Shown here: positions 32,934 to 42,007 of the stretch, in pieces | How positions within the stretch are numbered: the first letter of the stretch is position 1 | How the letters are laid out: the number at the start of each line of letters is the position of its first letter | DNA from: Synechococcus sp. LTW-R | GTDB taxonomy: Bacteria > Cyanobacteriota > Cyanobacteriia > PCC-6307 > Cyanobiaceae | Direction: 5' to 3' | NCBI RefSeq assembly: GCF_014217875.1 | Contig: NZ_CP059060.1 | Location: 124,001-188,000, forward strand | Length of the DNA stretch: 64,000 bases | The notes under the pieces: generated by a model | What the model was told of the DNA's origin: nothing | What the model saw: the letters and a program-made list of their open reading frames with translations, nothing else | Databases searched by the model: none | Program-made: the position numbers and the translations under genes

Positions 32934-33680
32934 ATGGCCCGCGCGAACCCCCGCCATCTCGGCTACCGCCTGCTGTTGGCGAACGGCCTGACGGTGATCG
33001 GTTGTCTGATGCTGCCTGCAGGCATGCGTCAGTTGTCGGCCCTGGGCTATCTGGCGATGCCGTGGGTCTTGCTCTTCAGCCTGGGGGCGCGGGTGGAGCC
33101 CGGCCGCTGGTCGCGGCAACGCACCCGGGCCTACCGCTTGCTGGCGGTGCTCACCTTCGCCTCATCCCTCGGCTGGTATTTCACGAGTGCGCAGGAAAGC
33201 CGTGCGGGCTTACCGCTGCTCGTGGTCTGGACGCTCCTGGTGGCCTGGAGCTGCGAGCGCCTGATCCGCAACTTGGCGAAGGACCGCGCCATCAGCCGTG
33301 ATGTCTTGATGGGAGCCTTGGCGGGTTACCTGTTGCTGGGCCTGGCTGCGGGACTGCTGTTTGCGGTGCTGGAGTCGCTGGCGCCGGGCAGCTTTGTGAA
33401 CACCGTCGCCACCGATGTGTCGCTCCTGCATGGTGCCGCGGGGCCGGCGGCCAAGATTTTCTCGCTGGATTTTGCTGAGCTCAACTACTACGCCTTCATC
33501 ACCCTGACGACGACCGGCTATGGCGACATCAGCCCGGTGACGCCCCAGAGCCAGCTGTTGAGCGTGATGGTGGCGGTCTCCGGGACGGTCTACCTAGCCC
33601 TGGTGATGGGTCTGTTAATCAGCCGCTACACCGTCCAGGACGCGGAAGAGGAGATCGCCGAAGAGCGCGAAGACTCCTAG
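32934..33680 (+). CDS. Potassium channel (two-TM pore type, extra helices)
   Basis: A 248-aa membrane protein with about six hydrophobic segments. The pore loop carries the K+ selectivity filter TTTGYGD (in FITLTTTGYGDISP), followed by a last helix and a charged tail. It is probably a voltage-independent K+ channel of the plasma or thylakoid membrane. Its 3' end overlaps the convergent ribD stop by 4 nt. Confidence 0.88.
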   Translation: MARANPRHLGYRLLLANGLTVIGCLMLPAGMRQLSALGYLAMPWVLLFSLGARVEPGRWSRQRTRAYRLLAVLTFASSLGWYFTSAQESRAGLPLLVVWTLLVAWSCERLIRNLAKDRAISRDVLMGALAGYLLLGLAAGLLFAVLESLAPGSFVNTVATDVSLLHGAAGPAAKIFSLDFAELNYYAFITLTTTGYGDISPVTPQSQLLSVMVAVSGTVYLALVMGLLISRYTVQDAEEEIAEEREDS

Positions 33681-34759
33681 CGCTGCAGCTCGATCAGCCA
33701 GTCCTTGCCGAGGGACTGGAGCCGTTGCTGGCCCCATGGCTCGGCTTGGTTGACATCGACCAAGCCGAGGTCGCCCAGGGGGGTGCGAGCGGCCAATCCC
33801 CCGAGCAGGGTTGGGGCGATGACGCCAGCCACCTGTTGCACGCACCCGTCAAGCAGGGCGGCGGCGGCGAGCTCCGGGCCGCATTCCCAGAGCACCTGAT
33901 TGCAGCCCCGCTGGGCCAAGAGTTCGAGGGCGGCCTTCGGTTGGCAGTCCGGCAGGGCGAGGTGCTCGATCCCCAGGTGATCCAGCTGCTGTTGCCGTTC
34001 AGGGGGAGCGTCGCTGCCGTGGAGCACCAGGGTGGCGGCCTCGCTTTGGTCCCAGAGCTGGGCCGTGCTGGGCAGATCCAGGCTGTGGCTGAGCACAACC
34101 CGCAGCGGTTCAGGGCTGCGCTGCCCGCGGCTGGTGAGCAGGGGATTGTCAGCGCGGAGGGTTCCGCCGCCGACGAGGACCGCGTCGCATTGGGCCCGCA
34201 GCCGATGCACCCAGGCGCGGGCCGGTGGACCGGAGATCCATTGACTGGAGCCGTTGGGTAGGGCGGTGCGGCCATCGAGGCTCATCGCCCACTTGAGGAT
34301 TCCCCAGGGGCGCCCGGTCTGCACCCGCTGGATGAAGCTGCGGTTGAGGGCTTGGGCCTCCGCTTCGCAGACCCCGCTGATCACCTCGATGCCGGCGGCC
34401 TGGAGTTGGGCGATGCCGCCTCCGGCGACCCGTGGATCGGGATCCCGCATCGCGACGACAACGCGGCTGACGCCCGCGGCCATCAGCGCTTCACTGCAGG
34501 GGGGTGTGCGGCCGTGGTGGCAGCAGGGCTCCAGGGTGACGATGGCGGTGCCGCCTTGGGCCCGCGCGCCGGCTTGGCGCAGGGCGTGGACCTCCGCGTG
34601 GGGTGTGCCGGCTTGGCGGTGAAAGCCCTCGCCAACCAAGGCGCCGGACCGATCCAGAACGAGGCAGCCCACCAGCGGGTTGGGGCTCGTGCGTCCGGCC
34701 CCGAGGGAGGCCAGCTGCAGGGCCCGCTGCATCCAGGGCCGCCAGGCGCCGCTGCTCAT
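33677..34759 (-). CDS. ribD: Bifunctional riboflavin deaminase/reductase RibD
   Basis: A 360-aa enzyme catalysing two steps of riboflavin synthesis: pyrimidine deamination and ribosyl side-chain reduction. The N-terminal deaminase has the zinc motifs HAEVHAL and LEPCCHHGRTPPC; the reductase domain begins near WGILKWAMSLDGR. The ATG at 34759 gives an ATGA overlap with the upstream DUF3122 gene, so I prefer it to the ATG at 34792. Confidence 0.95.
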   Translation of the reverse strand: MSSGAWRPWMQRALQLASLGAGRTSPNPLVGCLVLDRSGALVGEGFHRQAGTPHAEVHALRQAGARAQGGTAIVTLEPCCHHGRTPPCSEALMAAGVSRVVVAMRDPDPRVAGGGIAQLQAAGIEVISGVCEAEAQALNRSFIQRVQTGRPWGILKWAMSLDGRTALPNGSSQWISGPPARAWVHRLRAQCDAVLVGGGTLRADNPLLTSRGQRSPEPLRVVLSHSLDLPSTAQLWDQSEAATLVLHGSDAPPERQQQLDHLGIEHLALPDCQPKAALELLAQRGCNQVLWECGPELAAAALLDGCVQQVAGVIAPTLLGGLAARTPLGDLGLVDVNQAEPWGQQRLQSLGKDWLIELQR

Positions 34760-35244
34760 CCGGCGTCGCGCCAGCTCGGCAGGCTGCGCCATTCACCCAC
34801 CACAAAGGGAGGAACGGGCAGCTCGACGAACACTCCCGGGAGCTCAAGGCGGAGGGGGCGGTTCTGGTGCAGGTCGGCCAGGAGGGGATTGAGGTCAAAC
34901 TCGGCCGCGGCATCCCGGCCATCGCTCGCCAGCTTCGGGTTGGCGGTGGTGATGTCCTCCAGTTCCCAGGTGCCTCGCCCGGAGTGCACGATCAGCGAGG
35001 TGGGGTGATCGAGGCGCACGCGGCCCGGATAGCCCACGATCCGCAGGGTCACTGGGCCGCCTGGGGGACCAGAGCGGTAGGCGACGGCCTGCCAGCTCTG
35101 GTAGTCCAGATCCCTGAGGCTTTCCAGGCTGCGGACGATCTCCGTGCCGTTCTCATCGGGGTGCAGATGCACCTGGGCGTTGGCGGGTTGCAGGGGGAAA
35201 ACCAGCAAGACCGCAGCCAAGAAGAGACCGAACCAGTGCTTCAC
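34756..35244 (-). CDS. DUF3122 secreted protein
   Basis: A 162-aa cyanobacterial protein with a signal peptide (MKHWFGLFLAAVLLVFPLQP, cleaved near ANA). The mature part has LDYQSWQAVAYRSGPPGG and VRLDHPTSLIVHSGRG, typical of the DUF3122 family. It is probably periplasmic or lumenal. It is coupled to ribD by a 4-nt overlap. No function is known. Confidence 0.8.
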   Translation of the reverse strand: MKHWFGLFLAAVLLVFPLQPANAQVHLHPDENGTEIVRSLESLRDLDYQSWQAVAYRSGPPGGPVTLRIVGYPGRVRLDHPTSLIVHSGRGTWELEDITTANPKLASDGRDAAAEFDLNPLLADLHQNRPLRLELPGVFVELPVPPFVVGEWRSLPSWRDAG

Positions 35245-35295
35245 CGAAGACGCGCTTTCGTTTCCCCAGCGTATGAAAGCTGAGTGGGCGAGGAG

Positions 35296-36897
35296 CTAGC
35301 TGCGGGGCTGGCTCTGAAACCCGTCGCAGCCGATTGAGCTCGATCGGGAGACCAGAGCGGTGAGCCGGTCCATGACTAATGCAGGGGTCTCAAAGCGGTA
35401 GGTGACCAACCCCTCATGGTTCGACGTTGGTGTGATCTGCAGCCCTCCGTAGCGCTGGACGAATCGATCCACGAACTCCGGCTCGATGGTTGTTTTCCGA
35501 ATGATGGCTTCGGGCTCTCCTGCTCGAAGTGCAACGGCGAGGTCACTTTTGGAGTAATGCCAGAGCCAGGGGTTGCCATCAGAGGCGATTGGCAGAGTTC
35601 GAATCGTCCCGCCCGAAAACAGCTCTAACTGAAGAGGGTCAAGGCTGGAATCGACGAGATAGAAATGCTGTTGGCCGTCATTGAGTTGAAGAAGAGCGGC
35701 CTTCGGCTGCCATTGCGAGGCGAGGTTCAGGCTGGCTTGAACCGCAGGCAGGCACAGGTTGATCAGGATGACTGTGGCGGTCATCGAAATCCCACGGAGA
35801 AGCTTGTTTGAGGGGAAGACCGCTCTTTCGCTCAGAAATAAGGCTGAGATCGATAGTAGGAATGGTGAGATGAGAAGCGGTAGAAGGATGTATTTGGCCG
35901 AGTTCAGTCTGTGGTCTGAAATGTATGTCAATGAGGCAATCGTTAAAGCGCTGCCGAGGGCGCTGCCCATCAACAGCGTTGCTGCTTGATGGGATTTGCG
36001 GTTGATGAGGCTCGCCCACAAGCTCACCGCATACGCCAGTCCGCAGAGCAGGAGAAGGGGGCTCCCTTCCTTTGGATCAAGGGAGCTGTGGAGCTTGATC
36101 GACTCGGTCAGGACGCTCAGATTCGCTGTCAGCGAGTTTCTGCACTCGGTTGGAACGGTATTCAGCAGGATGTAACCGAGCAGGCAGCCAACGGCAGAGG
36201 ACAGGCAAAGCCGCAGCCAGTTGTTGTGGGCCGCTTGGATTCTTGTTCGGTTCAGTGCAGCGATGGCAATCGAGAGTGCAGTGAACGGGAAGAGAAAGGT
36301 GATCAGAAAAAAGAGGTTGTCAAAGCAGAAGAGAGCCGCTCCGCCAATCGTCGCGATCGCCGTCATGCGCCTCCAGGGTTTCTCTACTTGATATGCGATC
36401 CAGGACCAGGCGATGAAGGTTGCTGTGATGTTCCCGCCATGGTGGATTGGCATCGTGGCTAATCCTGCAGTGGTGCTGAACTGCGGAATCCATGCCCCAA
36501 TGCCAACCACTGCGATGGAGCTCAGCAGGCAGCAGCTCCAGAACGAACGCTTGATGATTTGGCTGACAAAGAGTGCACCGGAACAGCCCAGCCAGGCCCC
36601 ATTCAGGATGCTTGAGGCAAACATCCACTGCTTGATGTCTGTGCGGAGCCCACTCGTGATGAGTGCGTCTAAGTAGTCGGGGAACAGGCTGGGCAGCCTT
36701 GAAAACCTCGGGACACTGCTTAGTCCGCCACTGAAGAGCGTCTGAATTTGTAGGTAAGGCCTCAGGTGGTCGCCGATAAAAATCGACTGCGTTTCACTCC
36801 AAAACCCACGCGATGCAGAGGCCCAGGCGAGGGTGATCAGTAGGGCTCCAGCAATCAAGCTCCCGGCCCGGCTGATGTTTGCCCAGGGTCTAACCAC
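35296..36897 (-). CDS. Polytopic membrane protein, unknown (533 aa)
   Basis: At least ten hydrophobic helices, with an early polar loop after helix 1 (FIGDHLRPYLQIQTLFSGG) and a soluble C-terminal part of about 150 residues. The plan recalls GT-C type glycosyltransferases, but I see no clear signature, so no function is given. It overlaps the upstream GH116 gene by 8 nt and is lower in GC than its neighbours, which hints at later acquisition. Confidence 0.68.
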   Translation of the reverse strand: MVRPWANISRAGSLIAGALLITLAWASASRGFWSETQSIFIGDHLRPYLQIQTLFSGGLSSVPRFSRLPSLFPDYLDALITSGLRTDIKQWMFASSILNGAWLGCSGALFVSQIIKRSFWSCCLLSSIAVVGIGAWIPQFSTTAGLATMPIHHGGNITATFIAWSWIAYQVEKPWRRMTAIATIGGAALFCFDNLFFLITFLFPFTALSIAIAALNRTRIQAAHNNWLRLCLSSAVGCLLGYILLNTVPTECRNSLTANLSVLTESIKLHSSLDPKEGSPLLLLCGLAYAVSLWASLINRKSHQAATLLMGSALGSALTIASLTYISDHRLNSAKYILLPLLISPFLLSISALFLSERAVFPSNKLLRGISMTATVILINLCLPAVQASLNLASQWQPKAALLQLNDGQQHFYLVDSSLDPLQLELFSGGTIRTLPIASDGNPWLWHYSKSDLAVALRAGEPEAIIRKTTIEPEFVDRFVQRYGGLQITPTSNHEGLVTYRFETPALVMDRLTALVSRSSSIGCDGFQSQPRS

Positions 36898-39406
36898 TCG
36901 CCTCCGCCCCTGGGATCCGCTGCCAATCGGTGTGGGTCGCCCAGACCCCCCAGATCGCCATCGCCCGCAGGTAGTGGCAGGCGCGGAAGGTGTTCACCGC
37001 CGTGATCGCTTCGGGGGTGCGGAACTGCAGGCCGCCGGAATACACCTGATGGACCACTGCTGAGGTGATCGCCAGGGCGGTCTCGGTCTCGCCCATCAGC
37101 CGGAAATAACTGGCGATGCCGAAGTTGATCCCGGTCCAGACCTCCAGCGGGTGTGTGCCGTTGGGGTCCAACGGGGTGCCGTCGCGGCGCAGGCCATTGG
37201 CCACGCCGAGGCTGCCGCCTTCGAACGTCTCGAAGCAGGACTCCCGCACGGCATTCAAGGTGCTGCGGCTGTTGGCCTCGCTCACCACCGGCTCCAGGCC
37301 CAGCAGGCGTGCATAGAAGTCACCGCAGAGCTGGTCGGCCATCACCACGGGCGTGCCGCTCTCGGCGTCGATGTCGTAGTACTCGCCGTTCCAGAGGAGC
37401 GTGTCGAAGTTCCCTCGCGATTGCGCCAGCCAACCGCTGAATTCCTGTTGCTCAGCCGAGGTGTCGAGGCCGGTGCTCAGTTGCAGCTGCTGGGCGATCG
37501 CCAGGGCCGCTTCCAGTGCGGCAATCCAGAGGGCGCCGCAGTAGGCGCTGACGCCCTTCAGCGGCCAGTCATCAAAGGTCTGATCCGGCGCACCGCCGTT
37601 GTCGGGCAGGCCGTCGTTGTTGATGTCGAAGGTCTTCAGGTACCGCAGCGCCTCCACGGCCGCCGGCCAGCACTCCGCCAGGAAGCGCAGGTCCTCGCCA
37701 TTGGGGGCGAGCTTGAAGGTGCGCCAGACCTGCAGGACGTAATCGCTCGCCAGGTCCTTCCAGAGGTTGCAGTCCTGGTAGGCCGTGTAGTTCGTGGCAT
37801 CCCACGGGCGCTCGTTGGGGGCCCCCAGGTCGTGGGGTGTGGCGCCCTTCACCTTGCGGGCGGCTTCGACGCGGCCCTTGCCCTGGGTGAAGTACCAACC
37901 AATCGGCCGCGGCGTGGCGTCGGCTGCGGGGATCGCCCGGGCAAAGCTCCGCAGCACCGCCTTGTCGAGCTCCGGCCAGAGCTGCAGCAGCGCCAGGGAG
38001 CCGTAGAGCCGCACATCCAGGCTTTCGTACCAGGCGTAGTCCAGGCACTCCAGGACCCCGAAGCGGCCCACGGGGTCTTCGCGGCTGGCGGCACTCCAGA
38101 GGCTGCCGCCGCTGCAGAGGTCATAGAGCTCGTTGAAGAGCGCCATCCGCAGCGGCTCCGGCAGATCGCTGCGCTCCAGCACCGGCTGCTGCCAGGCCTC
38201 GATCTGCGCTTTCCACTGGCGCCAGTGGGTCAGCCCCTCTGCGGCAATGGCGGCGGCGTTCTGGCCGCTGGTCCCAAAGAAATCGGTGTAGCGGCGCAGG
38301 GCGCTCGTGCCGGTGGCGAAGGCCGTGACCGGTAGATCCCAGCTGATGACCACCGGAATCTCGATGCTCTGGCCAGGCTCCAGCCGGCAGCGGACCGCCA
38401 GGGCGGCACTGACCGGTTCGGCGGCGCCGCTGCGGCGGTTGTTGTTGCTCTCGGGGATCGAGCCATCGCGGCTGAAGCTGCCCCAGAGCTCTGAGCCATC
38501 GCTCGTGGGAGTCCAGCGGCTGCAGCGTTGGATGCTCACCCCGGGCTGTTCGCTGGTGGCGATGCACCATTGGCCCTCGCCTTCCCGCACCGGGCTGGAG
38601 ACGTCACCCCCGAGGACGACTCCCTTGCAGTTGCCGTCCTCGATCCATGCGTTGCGGTGCCCTTCGCTCTTGCCGATGGCCGGGGCGTAGTTGTGCTCCG
38701 GGCTGCCGTCATCGCGGAAGTGCACCTCGGCGGAGGAGTCGGTGTTGGTGAACCAACCGCAGGTGTTCCGCCAGCTGAGCATCAAGGAGAGATCCAGCGG
38801 CTGGCTGCTGGGGTTGCGCAGGGTCCAGACGAACACCGCCAGCGGATAGCTGGTCTGCTGGTAGTTGCCCGGCAGGATCGGGCTGAAGGCCTCGCAGCTG
38901 ACCTCGGCGTCAAAGACCCCTTCGTAGTGCGTCCAGCTCAGGGGGTAGCGGGCGGCGTAGGTGCCGGTCTTCTTCGTCTCCGTGCTGGCGGGATACCAAT
39001 CCCAGCTCTGCAGCGGTTTGTCGGCCTCGGGCCGGGAGGCATCGCGGCTGGACTCGACCGCGAGGGCGTGGGCGCGGCTGCTGTTGCCGTTGCTCTCAAA
39101 CAGGGAGAACTGGCAATCGGGCAACACCCCGAACCAGTGCTCACCGCCGTCGAGGTGCCAGAGGTTGAAGGAGCCATCTGGGGCGCGACCGATGCAGCCG
39201 GCGCCAAAGCCACCGAGGGGCATGCCGTGGTTGGGGCCGTCGTCGAGGTTGCTCGCGTAGCGAACCGTGTAGGGAGAGCTCCAGCCCTGACCTAAGGGGC
39301 GGCTCCAGCTCGCGGTCGGGGGCTGCCAGGTGGCGGGACGTTTGGAGCGACGGAGTCCGGCGCGGCGCAGCAGGGACTTCAGGGCGGACAGGCCGAGGCG
39401 CGCCAT
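36890..39406 (-). CDS. GH116 family glycoside hydrolase (GBA2-like)
   Basis: An 838-aa protein of the beta-glucosidase/glucosylceramidase family GH116. The N-terminal beta domain contains GMPLGGFGAGCIGR and NLWHLDGG; the C-terminal (alpha/alpha)6 domain contains WYESLDVRLYGSLALL (nucleophile Glu region) and NNDGLPDNGGAPDQTFDDWP (acid/base Asp region). There is no signal peptide, so the enzyme is probably cytosolic. The substrate in cyanobacteria is uncertain; a glucosylated lipid or beta-glucoside is likely. Confidence 0.9.
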   Translation of the reverse strand: MARLGLSALKSLLRRAGLRRSKRPATWQPPTASWSRPLGQGWSSPYTVRYASNLDDGPNHGMPLGGFGAGCIGRAPDGSFNLWHLDGGEHWFGVLPDCQFSLFESNGNSSRAHALAVESSRDASRPEADKPLQSWDWYPASTETKKTGTYAARYPLSWTHYEGVFDAEVSCEAFSPILPGNYQQTSYPLAVFVWTLRNPSSQPLDLSLMLSWRNTCGWFTNTDSSAEVHFRDDGSPEHNYAPAIGKSEGHRNAWIEDGNCKGVVLGGDVSSPVREGEGQWCIATSEQPGVSIQRCSRWTPTSDGSELWGSFSRDGSIPESNNNRRSGAAEPVSAALAVRCRLEPGQSIEIPVVISWDLPVTAFATGTSALRRYTDFFGTSGQNAAAIAAEGLTHWRQWKAQIEAWQQPVLERSDLPEPLRMALFNELYDLCSGGSLWSAASREDPVGRFGVLECLDYAWYESLDVRLYGSLALLQLWPELDKAVLRSFARAIPAADATPRPIGWYFTQGKGRVEAARKVKGATPHDLGAPNERPWDATNYTAYQDCNLWKDLASDYVLQVWRTFKLAPNGEDLRFLAECWPAAVEALRYLKTFDINNDGLPDNGGAPDQTFDDWPLKGVSAYCGALWIAALEAALAIAQQLQLSTGLDTSAEQQEFSGWLAQSRGNFDTLLWNGEYYDIDAESGTPVVMADQLCGDFYARLLGLEPVVSEANSRSTLNAVRESCFETFEGGSLGVANGLRRDGTPLDPNGTHPLEVWTGINFGIASYFRLMGETETALAITSAVVHQVYSGGLQFRTPEAITAVNTFRACHYLRAMAIWGVWATHTDWQRIPGAEASG

Positions 39407-39433
39407 GGGGCAGCTATTAGTGCCGCCAGCTTG

Positions 39434-39685
39434 TCAGAGTTGAGAGGGGTTCGCCCGTTCGTTCGCCTCCTGTTCCACCAGCGCATCCAGGGTTGCCGCG
39501 GAACGCACCAAAGCCTGGTAGCGCTGCACCACGCGCCGGTTTCGCTCCAGCCAGCCCGCGGGGTTGCCTTGGGCCACCGCCAGGCTGCCGCTGTTGTCGT
39601 CATCGAGCAGATCCAGGTCGCTTTGTTGGGCGATCAGCGCCACGACCAACTCATGCAGGCGTTGACGGCGATCGGAGGGGTTCAT
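39434..39685 (-). CDS. Conserved hypothetical helical protein (83 aa)
   Basis: MNPSDRRQRLHELVVALIAQ followed by a Gln- and Arg-rich helix (RNRRVVQRYQALVRSAA). It is divergent from cobL with a 22-nt gap. No family name is known to me. Confidence 0.65.
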   Translation of the reverse strand: MNPSDRRQRLHELVVALIAQQSDLDLLDDDNSGSLAVAQGNPAGWLERNRRVVQRYQALVRSAATLDALVEQEANERANPSQL

Positions 39686-39707
39686 CGCTCAGCAGCAGAA
39701 TGCACCC

Positions 39708-40937
39708 ATGATTGAGGTGATTGGCACCGACGCGGGCGCTCCGGCATCGCTGCCCCTCGACAAGCAGCAGCTGCTTCGCCAGGCGCCCCTGGTGGCGGCC
39801 CCCCGTCGCCTGCATGACGCTCTGCAGGGCTGGAGCAGCGCCCCCCTGATCGCCAGTGACCAGCCAGAAGCCCTGATCGATCAGCTCCAGGGGGCCGAGG
39901 CGGCGGTGGTTCTGGCCAGTGGTGACCCCCTCTGGTTCGGCATTGGCCGGCTCCTGATCCAGGGACTGGGCGTTGAGCGTTTGCGCTTCCACCCCTCCCC
40001 CTGTTCCCTGCAACTCGCCTTCTCCCGGCTGGCCCGTCCTTGGCAGAACGCCAGCTGGATCAGCCTCCACGGCCGTGACCCCGGGGTCCTGGCGTCTCGC
40101 CTGCAGCAGCGCCCGGAGGCCCTGGCGGTGCTGACCGACCCCAGCCGCGGCGGGGTGGCGGAAGTGCGGGAGCTGCTGCGGGCCTCCGGGCTGGAGCAGG
40201 CCTATGGCCTTTGGCTCTGTGAGCGGCTCGGACATCCCGAGGAGCGGGTGCAGCGGTTGGCTCCCGCGGCTGCGCTGCCTGCGGATCTGGATCCCTTGCA
40301 TCTCGTGGTCCTGCTGGCGGAGCAGCCCGATCCCCAACCGCCGGAGTCCTTGCCGCTCTTGGGGCTCGCCGACGGTGCCTACCTGCAGCATCCGGATCGC
40401 CCCGGGCTGATGACCAAGCGTGAGGTCCGCATTCAGCTGCTGGCTGACCTCGACTTACCGGCCTCTGGGGTGCTCTGGGATCTGGGGGCCGGGGTGGGCT
40501 CCATTGGTCTGGAGGCCCTGCGCCTGCGGCCTGGGCTGTCTCTCTGGGCGCTCGAGCAGCGGGGTGGTTCAGCGGCGTTGATCCGCGCCAACGCCGAGCG
40601 GCTCGGGGTAACGCCAGCGGGGGTGATTGAAGGTCGCGCCCCGGAGGCCTTGGCGGATCTGCCCGACCCCGATCGGGTCTTGATCGGCGGCGGCGGTCGC
40701 GATCGTGTGGCCCTGCTCGAGGCCGTGTTGGCGCGCCTGAATCCCGGCGGACGGGTGGTCATTCCCCTGGCCACCGTGGAGGCCTTGGCGGACCTGCGTC
40801 CGGTTTTAGAGCGAGCCGGCCTGGTGGTCGGCATCGCTCAGCACCAGGCCTGGCGGGGCTCCGCCCTGGCGGATGGCACCCGGCTGGCGCCCCTTAATCC
40901 GGTGCTGATCCTGCGGGGACAGAAGCAATCGGGCTGA
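39708..40937 (+). CDS. cobL: Precorrin-6Y C5,15-methyltransferase (decarboxylating), CobL/CbiET
   Basis: A 409-aa fusion of CbiE and CbiT for cobalamin or pseudocobalamin synthesis. The N-terminal tetrapyrrole methylase contains ASGDPLWFGIGR and HPSPCSLQLAFSRL; the C-terminal SAM methyltransferase has DLGAGVGSIGLEAL and LIGGGGRD. The organism therefore makes a corrinoid, relevant to the B12 riboswitch at 8375. Its 3' end overlaps the convergent DUF192 gene by 44 nt. Confidence 0.93.
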   Translation: MIEVIGTDAGAPASLPLDKQQLLRQAPLVAAPRRLHDALQGWSSAPLIASDQPEALIDQLQGAEAAVVLASGDPLWFGIGRLLIQGLGVERLRFHPSPCSLQLAFSRLARPWQNASWISLHGRDPGVLASRLQQRPEALAVLTDPSRGGVAEVRELLRASGLEQAYGLWLCERLGHPEERVQRLAPAAALPADLDPLHLVVLLAEQPDPQPPESLPLLGLADGAYLQHPDRPGLMTKREVRIQLLADLDLPASGVLWDLGAGVGSIGLEALRLRPGLSLWALEQRGGSAALIRANAERLGVTPAGVIEGRAPEALADLPDPDRVLIGGGGRDRVALLEAVLARLNPGGRVVIPLATVEALADLRPVLERAGLVVGIAQHQAWRGSALADGTRLAPLNPVLILRGQKQSG

Positions 40938-41331
40938 TCACAGCGGGCATGCCGACGCGGATGCCCAGGCGCTTGGCTTCCCCGGCCCCGAGCTCCACGA
41001 CGCCGTCGCCGGGTTCCTGGGGGCCGTAGCTGCGGCAGGGCAGGTGCGGACAGGGCGTCGTGTTGGCCTCAATGGCGATCACCCGGTTGCCATGGAGGAA
41101 GATCATGTCGAGTGGCGCCGGGGTTTTGTGCATCCAAAAGCGGAGCGGTTGCGGTGTGGGGAAGGGAAACCACATCCCGCGCAGCGGTGCGAGGGGCGGC
41201 CTGCCCTGCAGGCCCATGCGCTGCTGCTCTTGGCTGCGGGCCACCTCCAGGGCAATGCAGGGTTGCTCCGCCGCGACACACCACTGGGCCTCAAGGGGGA
41301 GCTGTTGCGGCGGAAGGGCAGGGGTTGGCAT
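40894..41331 (-). CDS. DUF192 family protein
   Basis: A 145-aa protein with the DUF192 core: QEQQRMGLQGRPPLAPLRGM, MHKTPAPLDMIFLHGNRVIA and the PGDGVVELGAGEAKRLG end. Function is unknown. It lies 4 nt from the response-regulator gene on the same strand. Confidence 0.85.
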   Translation of the reverse strand: MPTPALPPQQLPLEAQWCVAAEQPCIALEVARSQEQQRMGLQGRPPLAPLRGMWFPFPTPQPLRFWMHKTPAPLDMIFLHGNRVIAIEANTTPCPHLPCRSYGPQEPGDGVVELGAGEAKRLGIRVGMPAVISPIASVPAGSAPD

Positions 41332-41335
41332 CGCG

Positions 41336-42007
41336 TCAGCCCAGCTGGGGTGGTCCGTCGCTGAGGCAGTAGCCCCTGCCGCGGACGGTGTGGATCAGCC
41401 GCTTGCCGCCCTCGGCCTCCAGCTTTTGGCGCAGGTAGCGGATGTAGACCTCGATCACGTTGCTGGCGGCCCCCTGCTGATCGCGCCAGACCGTCGCCAG
41501 GATCCGCTCGCGGCTGACCACCTCGCGGGCGTGCTCCATCAGCAGCTCCAGCAGCGCGTATTCCCGTGCGGTCAAGGCGATCGTCGTGCCCTGGCGGCGC
41601 ACCTCATGGCGGCTCGGGACGATGGTCAGGTCCCCCAGTTGCAGGAGATCCCGCGGCGGCCGCTGTTTGTCCTGCAGCTTGAGGTGCACCCGCAGCCGGG
41701 TCAGCAGGTCGCTGGCGCCGGCTGAGGACAACCAGAAGTCGTCGCCCCCCTGGAGTAACACCTCGGAGCGGGCCGGAACGCTGTCCTCAACGATGTCCAG
41801 CAGCAGGGGAACCGGTCCCAGGTTGTGGCGGAGCTCCTGGATCCGGGCTCCCCAATCAGTGGAGAGCACCACCAGCTCGCAGCCGTCCTCTGCGGCCTGC
41901 TTCAGGCCGGGTTCGCCAAGCAGGGGGGCGTAGCCGGAGGCACTCAGACGCTCGGCGAGGGCTTCGGACGTCTCCCCCAGGAGCAGGACACAGACGTCGT
42001 TCATCAA
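41336..42007 (-). CDS. OmpR/PhoB-type response regulator with degenerate receiver
   Basis: A 223-aa protein. The C-terminal winged-helix DNA-binding domain is well conserved ([40 protein letters not shown]). The N-terminal receiver lacks the acidic pocket (VLLLGETSE instead of ILVVDD) and the conserved Lys (DDFWLSSAG), so aspartyl phosphorylation is unlikely. It may work phosphorylation-independently, by redox or a ligand. Its start overlaps the nadK stop (ATGA). Confidence 0.86.
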   Translation of the reverse strand: MMNDVCVLLLGETSEALAERLSASGYAPLLGEPGLKQAAEDGCELVVLSTDWGARIQELRHNLGPVPLLLDIVEDSVPARSEVLLQGGDDFWLSSAGASDLLTRLRVHLKLQDKQRPPRDLLQLGDLTIVPSRHEVRRQGTTIALTAREYALLELLMEHAREVVSRERILATVWRDQQGAASNVIEVYIRYLRQKLEAEGGKRLIHTVRGRGYCLSDGPPQLG

